Assembly (NCBI GenBank): GCA_049999765.1 | Contig: JBNGIQ010009298.1 | Span: forward strand, 121,921 to 185,920 | Direction: 5' to 3' | DNA: 64,000 bases | Source of the DNA: Phaeoceros laevis | Lineage: Eukaryota; Anthocerotophyta; Anthocerotopsida; Notothyladales | In this document: piece after piece, positions 59,891 through 64,000 of the stretch | Numbering within the stretch: the stretch's first letter is position 1 | How the letters are laid out: every line of letters starts with the position of its first letter | Made by a program: the position numbers and the translations under genes | Notes under the pieces: generated by a model | Seen by the model: the letters and a program-made list of their open reading frames with translations, nothing else | Told to the model about the DNA's origin: nothing | Database searches by the model: none

Positions 59891-60549
59891 CTACCCTGTT
59901 GTGAACACATCCATGGCCTCCTGTAGCCTACCTCCACATGCATACATGCGCAAGAGATGGTTTCCCAAAAATGCGTTGGATCCGTACCCAAGCTTGACAG
60001 TGAGATCATCAAGTCGTTGCCCCAACACCAGATTTTTTTCAGCCCCCGCATATCCGAATGACTCTGTACAGCAGAGAGGAGGACACACGAGATTGTTTCT
60101 CCGCCAAGACGGTCAAAGCGTCCACTGCTGGACTTAGCTGCCCATTCTCACAAAGTTGTTCGATTACAGCCTGAGCCGTTCCGTACCCTTGGCACTCTGG
60201 CACCGTCGGAGCAGCAGCATTTATGATGCAACAAGGGGTTGGATGTAGGCTGAGCAGACCGTCCAACCTGCTTGTCCAAGGCAGCCAGCTCCGCATCCAC
60301 CCAGTGAGGCTTGTAGAAGGTGTTCAGCCATATGGGCTCCTTGGACTCCTTGTGCCTGAAGTCGGGAGAGCGCGCGGTCTTCTTGTTCATTCTGCAGTCC
60401 CACCACAATGTGGAGTCCAAGAAATAGTGCCTCCACAACAACTCTTGTCGTTCTCCAGCACTGCTATTGTCCGGTATGCGTAACTTGGCTGCTAAGCCAC
60501 TGCACGGCACAAATGTGCAGCTTGTGTAAATCCATTGCCTCGGAGGCAC
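59891..60549 (-). pseudogene. PPR gene remnant with an OSB-like PDF motif at its N-terminus
   Basis: Reading minus: LLWRHYFLDSTLWWDCRMNK, SPDFRHKESKEPIWLN, PHWVDAELAALDKQ. This resembles the PDF motif of organellar single-stranded DNA-binding (OSB) proteins. After a frame change it continues QAVIEQLCENGQLSPAVDAL, SSLLYRVIRICG, and after another change in the run GGGGGCTGAAAAAAA, KNLVLGQRLDDLTVKLGYGS, NAFLGNHLLRMYACGGRLQE and AMDVF, which is the N-terminal PPR pattern of PLS proteins. It stops after one and a half repeats. Two frame changes and the early end mark it as decayed unless introns explain the first shift. Confidence 0.6.
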
Positions 60550-61380
60550 ATTTAACCTCCCCTCCAGCTCCAGGGTGTTTAAGGTTTAGCTCCCGGACAT
60601 CCTGAAAGAGCTCTGACATGTACAACCATGCAACGGAAACGTTGTAAGCGGAACACATGCGGCTATCTGGATTCTGGAACTTCTTTTCTTTTTCCCTCTA
60701 GTCGAAGGGGTGCTTACTTGCTGTCAGGTTGAATCGCATTCAGTCGATATTGCTCCTTGTACTATTCCATTGCTGGTGTCTTGAGTTCAGGATCTATCAC
60801 TCTTGTGTCACTAGCAACAAGATTCATGGTTGGGCGTACCCAGTCAGCCTTAGGAATGATGGGAAATGCAACTGAGCAGGATCACTTATGAGGTAGCTGG
60901 TGAACTGTGTTGGAAGGGACCGACACCGCATTAGACTGCATAGAGCAGCAGCCCATTGTCTGTCCCTGTTTGGAAATAGCTACGGCCCTACCTCGAGGTG
61001 CACATGCTCATTAGGATCAGCTTTGAGGAAGTAGTCTAGGTTGTAGGTAACATTAGGTGAACAGTGAGAAGTTGCTTAGTCCCTGAGGACAGCAAACACC
61101 CAAGAAATCCCTCCGAGTTTTTCAAATGTAGCAAATGAACAATATGGATGACGGAGTGCCTGCGAGGCAAAGCAGGGGCTGCAATTTGACTCTCCTTGCA
61201 AGTCCAGCCATCCAACACTCTCAGTTACACCCTAAATGCTTCAAAGTGAACTTCGAGACAACCAAGGAAATACTGCTGTCACCTTGTATCCAACAAAATG
61301 GCCGGAGACGTTGTGAGTTATGTGCGGTCGTCACGGGTGATCAACCCGTGTGTACAGCAGCAGGCGATGCACGATGCGCA
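60550..61380. other. Intergenic between PPR remnants
   Basis: No supportable gene. The sequence upstream of the PDF-motif remnant has in-frame stops. Confidence 0.45.
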
Positions 61381-61383
61381 GCT

Positions 61384-61720
61384 CAGGTTTGGAGGCAGAT
61401 GGTCACGTTTTTTGTCGCTGCCCTGCAAGCTTGTGCAAGAGTGGAAGATGTGCTTGCAATCTGGCAGGCAGGTGCACGCTGATGTGTTGGAGAGTGGCAT
61501 TCAGCTCAACCTTTTTGTTTGCAACTGCCTGGTAGACATGTATGCAAAATGTGGGGAACTGGAAGTTGCACGCCAAGCGTTTGACAGTCTGTCCACAATG
61601 GATGCGGTAGCATGGAATGCCATGATAAATGGGTATGCTGAGCACGGGCTCAGTCTCCAGGCACTCACAGTGTATGCAAGGATGGGCCTGATTATATCGG
61701 GGCCCCCGCCATTGTCTTAG
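61384..61720 (+). pseudogene. PPR gene fragment, frameshifted
   Basis: One frame gives VTFFVAALQACARVEDVLA. After a one-base shift near 61460 a second frame gives QSGRQVHADVLESGIQLNLF, VCNCLVDMYAKCGELEVARQ, AFDSLSTMDAVAWNAMINGY and AEHGLSLQALTVYARM, a P-L-S triplet. It then ends in unrelated sequence. The first-half PPR start is missing and there is no E domain. Confidence 0.75.
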
Positions 61721-62244
61721 CCTTGTCCATCAAGTAATTGTAATCATATTGTAGTAATTACGAAAGGGCTCCCACATTGGAAGCTTCTCAAGGCACACTA
61801 AACATGAACTATCTAGACTTGAACATGAAAAAAAATTCCCTAATGGACTGGGTTGGCCCCTTCAAAAATAACACAACCCCCGCCAGGTGCACTTGTCTAC
61901 CCAACTGTACACATCAGGGCTCAAGAAACGCCGCTAAAAGAGTACAGTAACGTCCACGTTGTCGGGCGAGTGGGAGAGCTTGCGGTGACCTCGACGGACA
62001 TTCGAGCATCCAAGCCCTTCAAGAGCCAAGCAAGCACTCTCGCGCAACGAATTGCCTGCGAGGTGAGGAAAAGCTTTGAGGAATTTTAAGTTTTCCGTTC
62101 GCGTTGGAGAAAGCAGGCCATCCGGTAACAACTTCTCCAAACTCTTTTCCGTCCGATTGCAACTTCTTGTAACTCTTTTTCGTCCGTGACAGGCAGGCTT
62201 ACCGGTGCACTCGTCCACCCCAGTTGTCCACAAAACTTGTGGAC
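61721..62244. other. Intergenic
   Basis: No gene recognised. This is the leader side of the following ORF. Confidence 0.45.
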
Positions 62245-63513
62245 ATGCCGACCACTAAACGAAAAAGAAATTATGACGCACCTCCTTCAAATGGAGAGGC
62301 CAATGCCGAGGCACTGCCGGGTGGGAGACTAGGAAAGCAAAAAGTGCCGGTAGAAGAGATTGGTGATGAGAAGAAGAGGAAAGAACACTATAACAAGAAG
62401 AGAAAATTCTTGATAAGGAGTCTCAAGGAGTTCAACACCAAGACCGGCCTCAACTGCTTAATTATGTTTGAATCAATTGATCACAAAACATATCATGGAT
62501 ACACAAATATGTGCGACTCTAATTTGGAAATGACTTTGACGCAGTTGCGAGAGAGATGCGAGTCAGCAGATATCATTCAAATGCAACTAGCAGATCTGAA
62601 AGAGATGAAGAGTGAATTCCAGATCCTTGGTGCAGGAAAAAAGGAGCGTAGCGGGGAGGACACCGCTTATTCTCAATGCTACCACAAGTTGAGCTCGCAA
62701 TGTGATTATGAGATTAATTGTGTTGAACTTCAGCTAAAAGCTAAAATCAGTACACTTCAGGCGGTGCACGGAGGTCCTTCAATATTTATGCCTAGTGAAC
62801 TCGGCTCAAATACACATGAGGTGGTGCACGGAGGTCCTCCAATTTTTATGCCTGGTGAACCTGGTTCAAACACACATGAGGCGGTGCTTGGAGGTCCTCC
62901 AATATTTATGCCTAGTGAACCCGGTTCAAATATGACCGGTCCAAGTTATGGAGGCTACGGCCTAGGGCAAGAAGTTGAGGCTGTACATGGAGGTGCTCCA
63001 ATTTATATGCCTCGGCAACCTAGTTCAAACGTGAAGTGTCCAAGCTATGGAAGCTACGGCCTAGGGCAAGAAGGTGCTATAAATAATTATGATGCCCAAG
63101 GACTTGAAGAAAATCACCAACTTAACTTGGAGTTCATGCGTCCAATGTATGGAGACTACAACTTCCATAAGCAATCTAATATGGATCCCATACCCATACA
63201 ACCTACTGTGGGTAAAATATATGATGATTGTGCATTTTATTCAAGTGGCATTCAGCATGGACGATATGCTCAAAGTGATTCATTACCTTTCAAGTATGAT
63301 GTTGGGAACTATAACCGAGCTATGCAAAATTCCATCAGCCAACAAACTATGAATCCAAGGTGTTCTCAATTATCTCCAGCCGATATCATCACCTTGGATT
63401 CTGAATCAGATGAGTGGGACATCATCCGGGTAGATGACTTTCCTAACACCCAGGTAGATGACACTCCTCTAGGAGAAATAGGTGTAGATGACTACTTGAC
63501 ATCCAGTAGATGA
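62245..63513 (+). CDS. Intronless protein with weak MADS-like N-terminus and internal tandem repeats
   Basis: A 422-aa frame. A basic nuclear-localisation-like start (MPTTKRKRNYD) precedes RKEHYNKKRKFLIRSLKEF and TKTGLNCLIMFES. These can be aligned with the KRR..LLKKA.E and ..ALIIFS blocks of type I MADS domains, with one gap and several mismatches. Residues about 173-278 are tandem repeats of xVHGGPPIFMPSEPGSN (four), two of them extended by PSYGGYGLGQE. The tail is acidic with recurring VDD (IIRVDDFPNTQVDDTPLGEI). Codons are A/T-ending, as in the RING gene of the AT-rich block. The ATG was chosen because the frame upstream has only a TTG. It could be a diverged type I MADS gene or an orphan; I am not sure of the family. 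Confidence 0.5.
   Translation: MPTTKRKRNYDAPPSNGEANAEALPGGRLGKQKVPVEEIGDEKKRKEHYNKKRKFLIRSLKEFNTKTGLNCLIMFESIDHKTYHGYTNMCDSNLEMTLTQLRERCESADIIQMQLADLKEMKSEFQILGAGKKERSGEDTAYSQCYHKLSSQCDYEINCVELQLKAKISTLQAVHGGPSIFMPSELGSNTHEVVHGGPPIFMPGEPGSNTHEAVLGGPPIFMPSEPGSNMTGPSYGGYGLGQEVEAVHGGAPIYMPRQPSSNVKCPSYGSYGLGQEGAINNYDAQGLEENHQLNLEFMRPMYGDYNFHKQSNMDPIPIQPTVGKIYDDCAFYSSGIQHGRYAQSDSLPFKYDVGNYNRAMQNSISQQTMNPRCSQLSPADIITLDSESDEWDIIRVDDFPNTQVDDTPLGEIGVDDYLTSSR
62761..63078 (+). repeat. Coding tandem repeats (60, 60, 99, 99 bp)
   Basis: Units at 62761-62820, 62821-62880, 62881-62979 and 62980-63078. The last two carry an added PSYGGYGLGQE block. All lengths are multiples of 3, so the frame is kept. Confidence 0.85.
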
Positions 63514-63536
63514 CTACTTGACATCCAGTAGATGAC
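63485..63536 (+). repeat. 22-bp tandem duplication spanning the stop codon
   Basis: TAGATGACTACTTGACATCC followed by AG occurs at 63485-63506 and 63507-63528, with a partial third copy. The period is not a multiple of 3, so the second copy is entered in another frame and supplies the TGA at 63511-63513. Confidence 0.85.
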
Positions 63537-64000
63537 ATTCACGTAGGAGATATAGTATTTTGGTGATAATATTGTGGCTTTCCATGAAACTCACGATGCG
63601 TATCTTCAGCCCTTGGGCCTTCCAAAAGAACGTTCGATGATGGAACCATAGCACACGGAATCATGAACGAAGCAATAACGAAAGGCGTGTACGTAGACAG
63701 GCAATGGCCTCTTAGAATGATCAATAGCTAATGATGGGGCCTTTCAGCTCAAGAACATGCACATGTAGAAAACAAACTCTCCCAAAAATTGGCCAGGACG
63801 CCGGTCTTCGAGGACCTGCCTCCTGGCCAGACCGGAAGCTCGAAGTCGTGAAAAAAATCTGACAAATGGCCAGATGGAGACCAAATGATGTCGTTGTCTC
63901 CACTTCAAGAGCCTGACGTCACGCTCATTCATCAGAAGAAACGCCACACACTCTTTGTTGCACTCTTGAACACGATGATGAGCGTGGAGGCAGACCTGCG
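63537..64000. other. Unassigned 3' flank
   Basis: Two short overlapping minus-strand frames (63721-63903, 63744-63947) have no recognisable family; no other feature is supported. Confidence 0.4.

Noticed and set aside
1-64000. CRISPR arrays, bacterial operons, prophage or insertion sequences
   Set aside because: Intron-rich plant genes fill the window; no regularly spaced repeats or prokaryotic signals were found.

Overview
This is nuclear DNA from a land plant. The evidence is spliced genes with GT-AG introns mostly 50-200 bases long, two copies of a plastid PsbQ gene with twin-arginine lumen signals, a CERK1-type LysM receptor kinase, a TMK-type receptor kinase, PLS-class PPR genes and an E2F factor with the plant RB-binding end. 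Small introns, compact gene spacing and many PPR remnants fit a seedless plant (lycophyte or bryophyte) better than a seed plant. The species cannot be named from the sequence alone. Two runs of N (10 and 100 bases) mark assembly gaps.

Layout. 1-20.4 kb is gene dense: the 3' end of a PPR gene; an E2F gene (+); a plastid Rossmann-fold gene (-) divergent from an ABC1 atypical kinase gene (+); then psbQ (+), a LysM receptor kinase (-) and a second psbQ (-); then an intronless F-box gene (-). 20.5-29.5 kb is AT-rich and repeat-laden. It holds one intact five-exon RING E3 gene of the AIRP2 type, an inverted pair of tRNA-derived SINE-like elements, trinucleotide arrays, a telomere-like duplication and a broken gene fragment resembling a wall acetyltransferase. 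29.5-44.3 kb is gene dense again: a membrane protein of unknown function, a cupin, a SARAF-like membrane protein, the GID/CTLH subunit RMD5, a long ARM/HEAT-repeat protein and an F-box/LRR protein of the RAE1/FBL3 type. 44.3-50.2 kb is gene-poor with repeats. 50.2-58.5 kb has a TMK-like receptor kinase (+) convergent with dihydropyrimidinase PYD2 (-). 58.5-64 kb has decayed PPR fragments, a perfect 29-bp hairpin and an intronless ORF with a weak MADS-like motif and internal tandem repeats.

The genes form no pathway cluster, as expected in a plant nucleus. Themes are photosystem II oxygen-evolving complex (two psbQ), cell-surface perception (LysM and TMK kinases), ubiquitin ligation (F-box, F-box/LRR, AIRP2-like RING, RMD5) and organelle maintenance (ABC1K, PPR). 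Exon coordinates were derived by hand from splice signals, reading phase and remembered family sequences; where phase could not be closed this is stated. No wholly new system was established. The most unusual items are the inverted SINE pair, the psbQ-CERK1-psbQ arrangement, the hairpin beside a truncated PPR gene and the repeat-built MADS-like ORF.
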